DNA from: Tissierellia bacterium
GTDB lineage: Bacteria > Bacillota > Clostridia > Tissierellales > Dethiosulfatibacteraceae
Direction: 5' to 3'
DNA: 5,957 nt
Assembly: GCA_007116605.1 (NCBI GenBank)
Contig: SKID01000183.1
Coordinates: 1 to 5,957, forward strand
Shown: positions 1 to 5,943 of the stretch, in pieces
How the letters are laid out: every line of letters begins with the position of its first letter
Numbering within the stretch: the stretch's first letter is position 1
Made by a program: the position numbers and the translations under genes
The notes under the pieces: model-generated
Database searches by the model: none
What the model was told of the DNA's origin: nothing
What the model saw: only the letters and a program-made list of their open reading frames with translations

Positions 1-471
1 AAACAATTAATCTTAGAATATGAACGGGTATGCATTACAGATGTGATTAAAAAAGTCATTGACCAGTTGACACCGTTAGCTTTGCAAAAGTCTATAACAA
101 TAAACTTTAGTCAAAAAGATCGCATTTGGATTAACATTGATGAAAACAAAATACGTCAAGCGATTATCAATATGGTCCATAATGCTATCAAATATACAGC
201 AGACCATGGCCGGGTGGAGCTAAGGTTATTTAGAAATAGAGAGTTTATTGTCATTGAAATAGAAGATACTGGATATGGCATTGAAGAAAATAACATACCC
301 TATATTTTTGATCGTTTTTATCGCGTCGATAAAGCAAGGGCAAGAAATACTGGCGGAACGGGCTTAGGACTAGCCATCGCAAAACAAATTATTAATCTAC
401 ACCATGGTACAGTATCTGTCGTTAGTAAAGTTGGACTAGGAAGTATTTTTACAATTAAATTACCAATATAG
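1..471 (+). CDS. Sensor histidine kinase, C-terminal ATP-binding domain (5' end outside window)
   Basis: The reading frame is open from base 1 to the TAG at 469-471 (156 residues). The 5' end lies outside the window, so the GTG at 43 is an internal valine codon and not a start. What remains is a complete HATPase_c domain with the classic boxes in order: N box NMVHNAIKYT (nt 169-198), G1 box DTGYGI (265-282), F box IFDRFYRVDKAR (304-339) and G2 box GTGLGLAIAK (355-384). The phosphorylated-His (HisKA) domain, any sensor domain and membrane segments would lie upstream and cannot be seen. In the family, this domain binds ATP to phosphorylate the conserved His, which passes the phosphate to a response regulator. 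The F and G2 boxes resemble PhoR/WalK-like orthodox kinases, but the signal cannot be deduced. The lipoprotein gene starts 9 bp downstream, so the two are almost certainly cotranscribed. The kinase assignment is secure; the subfamily is not. Confidence 0.95.
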   Translation, partial: KQLILEYERVCITDVIKKVIDQLTPLALQKSITINFSQKDRIWINIDENKIRQAIINMVHNAIKYTADHGRVELRLFRNREFIVIEIEDTGYGIEENNIPYIFDRFYRVDKARARNTGGTGLGLAIAKQIINLHHGTVSVVSKVGLGSIFTIKLPI

Positions 472-476
472 AGGTG
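471..476 (+). promoter_or_regulatory. Ribosome-binding site of the GerMN lipoprotein gene
   Basis: GAGGTG begins on the last base of the kinase stop codon and ends 4 nt before ATG 481. It decides in favour of ATG 481 over ATG 493. Its overlap with the kinase stop suggests translational coupling of the two genes. Confidence 0.65.
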
Positions 477-480
477 TGAA

Positions 481-1326
481 ATGGGATTTAAGATGAAAAT
501 CAAAAATAGGATACTAGCGATGATATTGCTTTTAATAACAACAGTAGCGATTTCTGGTTGTTATCATAGAGGGATTGAAGATGAATCTGTTTTTAAAGTC
601 TCGCCGTTTCGAGTTGAACAAAGCGCTTTTTTACAACTTTATATTCCAAACAAAAGTCAAAGTTGCTTAATTAGAGAATTAGTAGGTGTTTCAGAAATCG
701 ATGAATCAAGAGAAATCGAAGAAGCATTACGATTACTCAAAAAAAGATCCACCGAGTCCGTAAATTTTGTCAACATGAATTCTTTAGTGTTTTTAAATAT
801 TACAGTCTTAACAGATACGGTTTATATAGAGTATGAGTTTTTACCAGAAACACAATTAACAGAGATGGAAGAAGCTTTAATGCTTTACGCGATTATTAAT
901 ACCGCCACAACCCATCCAGAAATAGATTTTGTTAAGTTAAATAATAACCATGGTTATACTGTTTTTTTTAATTACTATAATATCGAAGTACCCCTGGCTT
1001 CCACCCCCACCTTGTTGTATAAAGATTATATTAGCCCCTATCGATCGTTAGAAGGTTGGCTAGAAGCTATGATGGAAAAAAGGGAGTTCCCCTTTGTGGA
1101 TGAATTGGTAGTGAGTGCATTTCATCGAATAAAAACAACACCATTAAGTAATTATGCTCTTGAATCGGTTGAGTACAACAAATATGGTGAATATGTGACC
1201 ATGAGAGTGAAAATGGGGCTTTATGATGATGAAGAAAACAGAAGAGATGTCCATTGGTCATTTTTATTAGAACTCACAGGAAATAGATTTTTTATCAAAG
1301 AATTATTAGATCATAGCGGTGAATAA
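481..1326 (+). CDS. GerMN-domain lipoprotein encoded next to a histidine kinase
   Basis: This 281-residue protein starts at ATG 481, preceded by GAGGTG (471-476) at 4 nt. The second ATG (493) is 16 nt from that site and less likely. Residues 1-26 form a lipoprotein signal peptide: basic start (K4, K6, K8, R10), hydrophobic core 11-24 and lipobox ISGC with Cys27 as the predicted lipidated residue, so the protein should be anchored on the outer face of the membrane. Residues about 50-175 fit the GerMN pattern: an early beta strand (LQLYIP), a helix with EEALRLLKK, the strands VFLNITVL and TVYIEYEF, then helix EEALMLYAIINTATTHPEI followed by VKL and a turn. The C-terminal part (about 190-281) is a separate domain, perhaps NTF2-like, ending WSFLLELTGNRFFIKELL; I do not recognise it firmly. 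GerMN domains occur in the spore protein GerM and in actinobacterial LpqB. Linkage to a kinase gene favours an LpqB-like signalling accessory over a germination role, which is inference. No terminator follows the gene. Confidence 0.75.
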   Translation: MGFKMKIKNRILAMILLLITTVAISGCYHRGIEDESVFKVSPFRVEQSAFLQLYIPNKSQSCLIRELVGVSEIDESREIEEALRLLKKRSTESVNFVNMNSLVFLNITVLTDTVYIEYEFLPETQLTEMEEALMLYAIINTATTHPEIDFVKLNNNHGYTVFFNYYNIEVPLASTPTLLYKDYISPYRSLEGWLEAMMEKREFPFVDELVVSAFHRIKTTPLSNYALESVEYNKYGEYVTMRVKMGLYDDEENRRDVHWSFLLELTGNRFFIKELLDHSGE

Positions 1327-1329
1327 TTA

Positions 1330-1358
1330 TTGACAATATCGACTTTATATGATATATT
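1330..1358 (+). promoter_or_regulatory. Sigma-A promoter of the carAB (pyrAA-pyrAB) transcript
   Basis: A perfect -35 box TTGACA (1330-1335) is separated by exactly 17 bp from a -10 box TATATT (1353-1358). A TG at 1350-1351, one base before the -10, makes it an extended -10 promoter. Transcription should start near A1364-A1366, leaving only a few bases before the PyrR-type hairpin. The -35 box begins 3 bp after the lipoprotein stop codon. Such a strong promoter fits a gene controlled afterwards by attenuation and not at initiation. Confidence 0.88.
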
Positions 1359-1366
1359 CCTCTAAA

Positions 1367-1396
1367 CCTTTAATTTAGCACGAGAGGCTAAAAAGG
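1367..1396 (+). promoter_or_regulatory. PyrR-type RNA-binding hairpin in the carAB leader
   Basis: A lower stem CCTT (1367-1370) with AAGG (1393-1396) is separated by a one-sided TAA bulge (1371-1373) from an upper stem TTTAGC (1374-1379) with GCTAAA (1387-1392). The loop is ACGAGAG. The bulged stem and the GAGAGGCT on the 3' side of the loop match the pyr-leader elements bound by the UMP-responsive regulator PyrR in Firmicutes, and carAB is a standard PyrR target. Compared with the Bacillus consensus (ARUCC then NGNGAGGYU), the 5' side of the loop is one nucleotide shorter, so binding is inferred and not certain. The 3' arm AAGG is also the core of the leader peptide Shine-Dalgarno sequence. 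PyrR binding, stimulated by UMP or UTP, would therefore be expected to shut off leader translation. No pyrR gene lies in this window. Confidence 0.78.
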
Positions 1397-1398
1397 AG
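1393..1398 (+). promoter_or_regulatory. Shine-Dalgarno site of the leader peptide, embedded in the PyrR hairpin
   Basis: AAGGAG lies 6 nt before ATG 1405, an ideal spacing. Its first four bases form the 3' arm of the lower stem of the PyrR-type hairpin, so it is hidden when that hairpin is stable and exposed when it is not. This unusual placement supports the leader peptide being real and regulated. Confidence 0.7.
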
Positions 1399-1404
1399 AA
1401 ACCA

Positions 1405-1467
1405 ATGACTGATAAAAGACTGAGTTTATTTTATAAGGAAGGCAATGGCAGTTTTTTGAGCTGCTAG
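1405..1467 (+). CDS. carAB (pyr) leader peptide, 20 residues, attenuation ORF
   Basis: ATG 1405 opens a 20-codon frame ending at TAG 1465-1467; the peptide reads MTDKRLSLFYKEGNGSFLSC. The start has a good AAGGAG site at 6 nt. The stop codon lies in the 3' arm of the terminator hairpin (1441-1472), so a ribosome stopped there would cover that arm and prevent termination. The peptide sequence has no run of a single regulatory amino acid (no Arg or His tract), which argues against amino-acid attenuation. The mRNA carries U-rich stretches at about 1424-1434 and 1452-1457 where RNA polymerase could pause at low UTP, as in the enterobacterial pyrBI leader. The product itself probably has no function; the act of translation matters. 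It is in the same frame as carA, separated by the single TAG. Expression is inferred from geometry only. Confidence 0.65.
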   Translation: MTDKRLSLFYKEGNGSFLSC

Positions 1468-1481
1468 TTGCTATTTTTTTT
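1441..1481 (+). terminator. Intrinsic terminator (attenuator) in front of carA
   Basis: Bases 1441-1451 (GGCAATGGCAG) pair with 1461-1472 through 11 base pairs, two of them G-U, with a single bulged G at 1467. The loop is the 9 nt TTTTTTGAG. One A and a run of eight T (1474-1481) follow directly. It sits between the promoter and carA, ending 10 nt before the carA start, and so must be conditional. The 3' arm contains the stop codon of the leader peptide. It may also stop read-through from the upstream kinase-lipoprotein operon, which has no terminator of its own. Confidence 0.85.
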
Positions 1482-1487
1482 GGGAGG
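1482..1487 (+). promoter_or_regulatory. Ribosome-binding site deciding the carA start
   Basis: GGGAGG directly follows the T run of the attenuator and lies 4 nt before ATG 1492. It rules out the in-frame TTG at 1468, which would place the T tract and this site inside the coding region and add eight residues (seven hydrophobic or glycine) not expected in CarA. Confidence 0.85.
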
Positions 1488-1491
1488 ATAT

Positions 1492-2568
1492 ATGAAAGGA
1501 AAATTGATTTTAGAAAATGGTTTAACTTTAGAAGGAGAAATATTTGGACATCTTCAAGAAACAATTGGTGAAGTGGTTTTTAACACAGGAATGACAGGTT
1601 ATCAAGAAATTTTAACAGACCCATCCTATTTTGGGCAAATTGTCGTCATGACTTACCCTTTAATAGGTAATTATGGTGTCAATTACGAAGATTTGCAATC
1701 CAGTAGTGTGAAGGTGAAGGGCTTAATAGTCAGAGAAACTTGTCAAGGACCAAGTAATTGGAGAAATGAAATGGATTTAGAATCCTACATGAAAGAAGAA
1801 AAAATTATGGGTATCAAAGGAATGGATACAAGGTATTTAACAAAACTCATTCGACAAAATGGCACTCTAAAAGGGATGATCACAGGTCAAGACATTCAAT
1901 ATGAGCAAGTGAAAAAATTGTTTACCCACAATCCTACTAAAGATGCAGTAAAACAAGTATCTACAAAAGAAATTTACAAGATACCTGGTCAAAATCTTCA
2001 GATTGCAGTATTAGATTTAGGAATCAAAAAAAATATTCTACAAAGCTTTACTAAAAGAGATTGTCAGTTGACTGTTTTTCCAGCGCATACCAGTGCAAGT
2101 GAAATTCTCTCATCAAATCCAGATGGTGTTTTTTTATCAAATGGTCCGGGAGACCCTAAAGAACTTGATGATGTGATAAAAACAGTGAAGTCATTAATTG
2201 GCATTATTCCCATAATCGGTATTTGTCTAGGACACCAAGTTATTGCCCTATCATGTGGTGGAGACACTGAAAAAATGGTTTATGGACACAGAGGTTCTAA
2301 TCATCCAGTAAAGAATGTAATGACTGATAGGGTGACAATAACGTCACAAAATCATGGATATGTAGTCAAAAAAGAGACTATACCTGATGATTTTCAAATC
2401 ACACATATAAACATGAATGATCAAAGCATTGAAGGATTTAAGAGTTTGGCCAGGAAAGTTATGAGTGTTCAATTTCACCCTGAAGCAAGCCCTGGTCCAG
2501 AAGAATCAAGCTATATTTTTGATGACTTTATCACAATGATTCAGGAGGATAAATATGCCGCTCAATAA
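1492..2568 (+). CDS. carA: Carbamoyl-phosphate synthetase small (glutamine amidotransferase) subunit
   Basis: This cytoplasmic enzyme hydrolyses glutamine and channels the ammonia to CarB for carbamoyl phosphate synthesis, the first step of pyrimidine (and of arginine) synthesis. From ATG 1492 it has 358 residues, close to the usual length of about 360-380. Residues 1 to about 130 are the CarA-specific N-terminal domain, with the typical GEVVFNTGMTGYQEILTDPS and TYPLIGNYG segments. Residues about 170-350 are a class I glutamine amidotransferase domain. It holds the SNGPGDP loop (216-222), the nucleophile elbow GICLGHQ with Cys245, QNHGY (286-290), and FHPE with His329 and Glu331 completing the triad. 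The catalytic site is intact. The end overlaps carB by 14 nt. Expression is probably controlled by the PyrR-type attenuator upstream. That links this copy to pyrimidine supply (it would be called pyrAA in Bacillus usage), although it may serve arginine synthesis too if it is the only copy. Confidence 0.97.
   Translation: MKGKLILENGLTLEGEIFGHLQETIGEVVFNTGMTGYQEILTDPSYFGQIVVMTYPLIGNYGVNYEDLQSSSVKVKGLIVRETCQGPSNWRNEMDLESYMKEEKIMGIKGMDTRYLTKLIRQNGTLKGMITGQDIQYEQVKKLFTHNPTKDAVKQVSTKEIYKIPGQNLQIAVLDLGIKKNILQSFTKRDCQLTVFPAHTSASEILSSNPDGVFLSNGPGDPKELDDVIKTVKSLIGIIPIIGICLGHQVIALSCGGDTEKMVYGHRGSNHPVKNVMTDRVTITSQNHGYVVKKETIPDDFQITHINMNDQSIEGFKSLARKVMSVQFHPEASPGPEESSYIFDDFITMIQEDKYAAQ
2543..2548 (+). promoter_or_regulatory. 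Ribosome-binding site of carB inside carA
   Basis: A perfect AGGAGG lies in the last codons of carA, 6 nt before ATG 2555. With the 14-nt gene overlap this suggests coupled translation, fitting the 1:1 stoichiometry of the CarA-CarB heterodimer. Confidence 0.85.
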
Positions 2569-5500
2569 ACAGATAAAAAAAGTACTAGTACTAGGTTCTG
2601 GTCCCATCATTATTGGTCAAGGTGCAGAGTTTGATTACTCTGGTACACAAGCATGTCGTGCTTTAAAAGAAGAAGGGATTGAAACGATTTTGATTAACAG
2701 CAATCCTGCAACCATAATGACCGACCCAGAAGTGGCCGATAAGGTGTATATTGAACCTTTACAAGTGGAATATGTTGCAAAGATTATAGAAAAAGAGATG
2801 CCAGATGCCATCTTGCCAGGAATGGGAGGACAAACCTCATTAAATTTAGTGGTCGATCTTTATGATCTAGGTCTATTAGACAAATTTGGCATCCAAATTA
2901 TCGGTACACAGGCATATGGTATCAAAGTGGGAGAAGATCGTGAGAAGTTTAGAGCTTTAATGGAAGAAATAAATGAGCCAGTGGTCAGGAGTGAAATTGT
3001 TTATTCAGTAGAGAAAGGCTTAGAGGTAGCTAATCAAATAGGTTATCCAGTGATTGTTAGACCAGCTTATACCTTAGGGGGATCTGGAGGTGGTATTGCT
3101 GATGACGAAAACGCTTTAAAAAGCATTTTAACAAAAGGATTAAATCTGAGCCTGAACCATCAAGTTTTGATTGAACAAAGCATAAAAGGTTGGAAAGAAA
3201 TTGAATATGAAGTTATGCGAGACTCAAAAGGCAATTGCATCTCAGTATGTAATATGGAAAACATAGACCCTGTTGGTATTCACACAGGTGATAGTATTGT
3301 TGTAGCGCCATCACAAACATTATCGGATAAAGAATATCAAATGCTAAGGAAATCATCTTTTAATATTATAGAGGCCATAGGAATTGAAGGAGGATGCAAT
3401 GTTCAATTTGCATTAAATCCAGATAGTTTTGAGTATATTGTTATAGAAATAAATCCGAGAGTGAGTCGATCATCAGCACTAGCATCAAAAGCAACAGGAT
3501 ACCCCATTGCAAAAGTGGCCACAAAAATTGCTTTAGGTTATGGTCTTGATGAGATTATTAACTCTGTGACACAAAAAACATATGCTTGTTTTGAACCTGT
3601 ATTGGATTATGTAGTGGTTAAAATTCCTAAGTGGCCCTTTGATAAATTGAAAAGTGAGAAGCGATTTTTAGGGACACAGATGGCAGCAACTGGAGAAGTG
3701 ATGGCTATCGGAGCTTGTTTTGAAGCAGCCTTGTTAAAAGCCATTCGATCTTTAGAAAACAATTTATATACATTAACAAATACTAAATATACCAATCTAT
3801 CAATACAAGAATTAAAAGAAAAAGTTCAAAAGCCTACAGATGAATCTTTGTTTTTTACTTCTGAGCTTTTAAGAAGGGGCTATAGTATTGATAAAGTTCA
3901 TCAGCTAACAAAAATTGATCCATTTTTTATTCTCAAAATTCGAAATATTATAGAAAAAGAAGAATGGTTAAAGCGGGTTAAATTAGAAGACCTAACGAAA
4001 GAATGGTTAACAGAAATCAAAAAATTAGGTTTTTCTGACAAAGGAATTAGCCAATTAATGAATGTTTCTGTGACTCAAATATTCAAAAAAAGAATGCAAT
4101 ATCAAATAAATCCGTCTTTCAAGATGGTAGATACTTGCAGTGGTGAATTTGAAGCGGTATCACCTTACTTTTATTCTACTTATGAACAATTTGATGAAGT
4201 GGAAGTATCAAACAAACCAAAAGTGATTGTTATAGGATCTGGACCTGTTAGAATTGGCCAAGGGATTGAATTTGATTACTGTTGTGTCCACTGTGTTTTT
4301 GCACTTAAAAAACTAGGATTTGAAGCCATTATGATCAATAATAATCCTGAAACAGTGAGTACTGATTTTGATATTTCAGACAAACTTTATTTTGAGCCCC
4401 TGACTGAAGAAGAAGTGTATAATATTGTTTTAAAAGAAAAACCCCAAGGTGTGATTCTTCAATTTGGTGGTCAAACAGCCATTAAGCTAGCTAATTTCAT
4501 TCATGATATGGGGATTCCTATTTATGGCACCACTTCTCGTCATATAGACATGGCAGAAGATCGGGAAAAATTTGAACAGTTGCTAGAAAAAGCTTATGTA
4601 AAAAGACCTATTGGTAAAGCAGTCTGGAATATACAAGAAGGGCTTGATGCCGTTAAAAAAATTGGATTTCCAGTATTGGTAAGACCTTCATATGTCCTAG
4701 GTGGACAAGGGATGGAAATAACTTACCATGAAAGTGAATTAATTGATTATTTAACAAGGGCGTTTGAAAAAGACAAAAAAAATCCAGTACTAATTGATCA
4801 ATACTTGTCAGGAAAGGAAATTGAAGTAGATGTGATTTCAGATGGGCAACAAATTCTCATACCTGGCATTATGGAACATTTAGAAAAAGCAGGCATCCAC
4901 TCGGGAGATAGTATTTCTATTTATCCGCCATTAACCATTAATCAAGAGATACAACAAAAAGTCGTCACAATTTCTAAGCAAATGGCTCAAGCCCTTTCAG
5001 TCAAGGGTATCATAAATATACAATTTATTGAGCACGAAAATGAAGTCTATATTATTGAAGTTAACCCAAGGTCAAGCCGTACCGTTCCTTTTATAAGTAA
5101 AGTAACGGGAGTGCCGATGATACAACTAGCCGTTCAAACGATGATGGGCTATTCATTAGAGGAGTTAGGTTATGGCACAGGACTTTATCCTACTAGCCAT
5201 GGGTATACCGTTAAAGTACCGGTGTTTTCATCACAAAAAATTGCAGGTACAGAAGTTAGTTTAGGACCAGAGATGAAATCTACAGGAGAAGCACTTGGAA
5301 TTGGAAAAGATTTTTTAGAAGCTCTATACAAAGGTTTATTGAGTAGCCACCTTAAGTTACCCAATAAAGATTTACCCATTGTGGTGACATTGAAGCCAGA
5401 AGATAAGCCTCGCTTTATATCAATGGGAAGACGGCTAGTCAGTCAAGGCTATTCATTACAAGCCACAGAAGGAACCTACGAATACTTAATGGGTGAAAAC

Positions 5501-5773
5501 ATCCCGTGCAAGAAAATTAATAAAATAGGGAAGCAAGATAGTATCATAGATGCAATTGAAGCAAGGCAAGTTTCATTAATCATCAATACACCTACAAAAG
5601 CCAACGACAGCCGAAGAGATGGCTTTATGATGAGACGAGTGGCTGTTGAAAATGGCATTACTTTAATGACTAGCTTAGATACAGCAGAAGCCATGATCAC
5701 AATTATTGAATCAGGTTATAATGCGGAAAAGACGCAAGTCTTTGAACTTTCGGAGATTAATTACAAGCTATAA
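2555..5773 (+). CDS. carB: Carbamoyl-phosphate synthetase large subunit
   Basis: CarB makes carbamoyl phosphate from bicarbonate, CarA-derived ammonia and two ATP. At 1072 residues it has the normal family length. The order is: carboxyphosphate half (about 1-400), oligomerisation domain (about 400-550), carbamoyl-phosphate half (about 550-930) and MGS-like allosteric domain (about 935-1072). The internal duplication is visible in GSGPIIIGQGAEFDYSG (14-30) against GSGPVRIGQGIEFDY (561-575), and in IEINPRVSRSSALASK against IEVNPRSSRTVPFISK. ATP-grasp residues matching the E. coli enzyme include Arg129, Arg169, Glu215, His243, Gln284, Glu298 and Asn300 in the first half, and Arg710, Gln823, Glu835 and Asn837 in the second. 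The allosteric domain keeps ATEGT (970-974), Lys990 and NT (1011-1012), which correspond to the phosphate- and nucleotide-binding positions, so UMP inhibition is likely. The RDGFMMRR and TSLDTAEAM segments are of Gram-positive type. Tandem TAA stops (5771-5776) end the gene. No broken or missing motif was seen. Confidence 0.98.
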   Translation: MPLNKQIKKVLVLGSGPIIIGQGAEFDYSGTQACRALKEEGIETILINSNPATIMTDPEVADKVYIEPLQVEYVAKIIEKEMPDAILPGMGGQTSLNLVVDLYDLGLLDKFGIQIIGTQAYGIKVGEDREKFRALMEEINEPVVRSEIVYSVEKGLEVANQIGYPVIVRPAYTLGGSGGGIADDENALKSILTKGLNLSLNHQVLIEQSIKGWKEIEYEVMRDSKGNCISVCNMENIDPVGIHTGDSIVVAPSQTLSDKEYQMLRKSSFNIIEAIGIEGGCNVQFALNPDSFEYIVIEINPRVSRSSALASKATGYPIAKVATKIALGYGLDEIINSVTQKTYACFEPVLDYVVVKIPKWPFDKLKSEKRFLGTQMAATGEVMAIGACFEAALLKAIRSLENNLYTLTNTKYTNLSIQELKEKVQKPTDESLFFTSELLRRGYSIDKVHQLTKIDPFFILKIRNIIEKEEWLKRVKLEDLTKEWLTEIKKLGFSDKGISQLMNVSVTQIFKKRMQYQINPSFKMVDTCSGEFEAVSPYFYSTYEQFDEVEVSNKPKVIVIGSGPVRIGQGIEFDYCCVHCVFALKKLGFEAIMINNNPETVSTDFDISDKLYFEPLTEEEVYNIVLKEKPQGVILQFGGQTAIKLANFIHDMGIPIYGTTSRHIDMAEDREKFEQLLEKAYVKRPIGKAVWNIQEGLDAVKKIGFPVLVRPSYVLGGQGMEITYHESELIDYLTRAFEKDKKNPVLIDQYLSGKEIEVDVISDGQQILIPGIMEHLEKAGIHSGDSISIYPPLTINQEIQQKVVTISKQMAQALSVKGIINIQFIEHENEVYIIEVNPRSSRTVPFISKVTGVPMIQLAVQTMMGYSLEELGYGTGLYPTSHGYTVKVPVFSSQKIAGTEVSLGPEMKSTGEALGIGKDFLEALYKGLLSSHLKLPNKDLPIVVTLKPEDKPRFISMGRRLVSQGYSLQATEGTYEYLMGENIPCKKINKIGKQDSIIDAIEARQVSLIINTPTKANDSRRDGFMMRRVAVENGITLMTSLDTAEAMITIIESGYNAEKTQVFELSEINYKL

Positions 5774-5801
5774 TAAAAGTTTACAGGTTCCAATGACATG
5801 A

Positions 5802-5875
5802 CAAAGGATCCATACGAAGCAGGGAGTTACTTTTATCCTGAATAAGTAGCACGTCTCGCATTATGTGATCCTTTG
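5802..5875. repeat. Inverted repeat CAAAGGATC ... GATCCTTTG
   Basis: CAAAGGATC (5802-5810) is the exact reverse complement of GATCCTTTG (5867-5875). The match continues as CAT (5811-5813) against ATG (5863-5865) with one bulged T. The right arm falls inside direct repeat copy 1. The 56-nt separation suits the ends of a small palindromic repeat element better than a terminator. Confidence 0.55.
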
Positions 5876-5904
5876 CTTCAACTTCAGCTTATTAAAGGAT
5901 AAAA
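5831..5904. repeat. 15-bp inverted repeat downstream of carB
   Basis: TTTTATCCT (5831-5839) pairs exactly with AGGATAAAA (5896-5904). After a 1x2 internal loop, AATAAG (5841-5846) pairs with CTTATT (5888-5893). The loop is 41 nt and contains direct repeat copy 1. It is not followed by a T run, so I do not call it a terminator. Together with the other repeats it fills the 184 bases after carB, in which I see no gene. Confidence 0.5.
5857..5880 (+). repeat. Direct repeat copy 1 downstream of carB
   Basis: This 24-nt unit starts CGCATTATGTGA and ends TTTGCTTCA. It matches 5920-5943 at 22 of 24 positions (T5869 against C5932, C5875+1 against T5939). A CACGT pentamer stands shortly before both copies, 2 nt away here and 10 nt away at copy 2, so the units share more than the core. 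It probably belongs to an intergenic repeat family. Confidence 0.7.
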
Positions 5905-5919
5905 CACGTATCAGAGTCG

Positions 5920-5943
5920 CGCATTATGTGACCCTTTGTTTCA
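5920..5943 (+). repeat. Direct repeat copy 2 downstream of carB
   Basis: This is the second 24-nt copy, 63 nt after the first, with two transitions. It is followed by a T/A-rich stretch up to the window edge, so further copies may lie outside. Confidence 0.7.

Noticed and set aside
43..471. GTG at 43 as the start of a small stand-alone ATPase protein
   Set aside because: The frame is open to base 1, no ribosome-binding site precedes 43, and the domain is the normal C-terminal half of a histidine kinase.
1362..1378. Alternative hairpin CTAAA (1362-1366) with TTTAG (1374-1378) competing with the PyrR loop
   Set aside because: The predicted start site (1364-1366) would leave most of the left arm untranscribed, so it cannot form in the main transcript.
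1468..1491. TTG at 1468 as the carA start
   Set aside because: It has no Shine-Dalgarno site, translates through the terminator T run, and adds eight residues not expected in CarA. ATG 1492 has GGGAGG in front and gives the normal CarA N-terminus.
1405..2568. Leader ORF and carA as one protein by UAG read-through or recoding
   Set aside because: Both are in the same frame, separated by TAG at 1465-1467, but the intervening codons contain the terminator T run and the carA ribosome-binding site. The normal CarA starts at 1492, so no recoding is needed.
318..5700. Minus-strand open frames of 61-74 codons inside the kinase, lipoprotein, carA and carB genes
   Set aside because: They lie wholly or almost wholly within well-supported + strand genes and have no recognisable domains, so they are chance antisense frames.
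5798..5845. 15-codon ORF after carB (ATG 5798 to TAA 5845)
   Set aside because: It has no ribosome-binding site, lies in the repeat region and has no recognisable sequence.
5781..5861. 26-codon ORF on the minus strand in the repeat region
   Set aside because: It has no Shine-Dalgarno site and its sequence is explained by the repeats; it is likely a chance frame.
5857..5943. CRISPR array start (24-nt repeat, 39-nt spacer)
   Set aside because: Only two copies are seen, with two mismatches. The putative spacer takes part in an inverted repeat with flanking sequence, and no cas gene is in view. A palindromic intergenic repeat explains it better.
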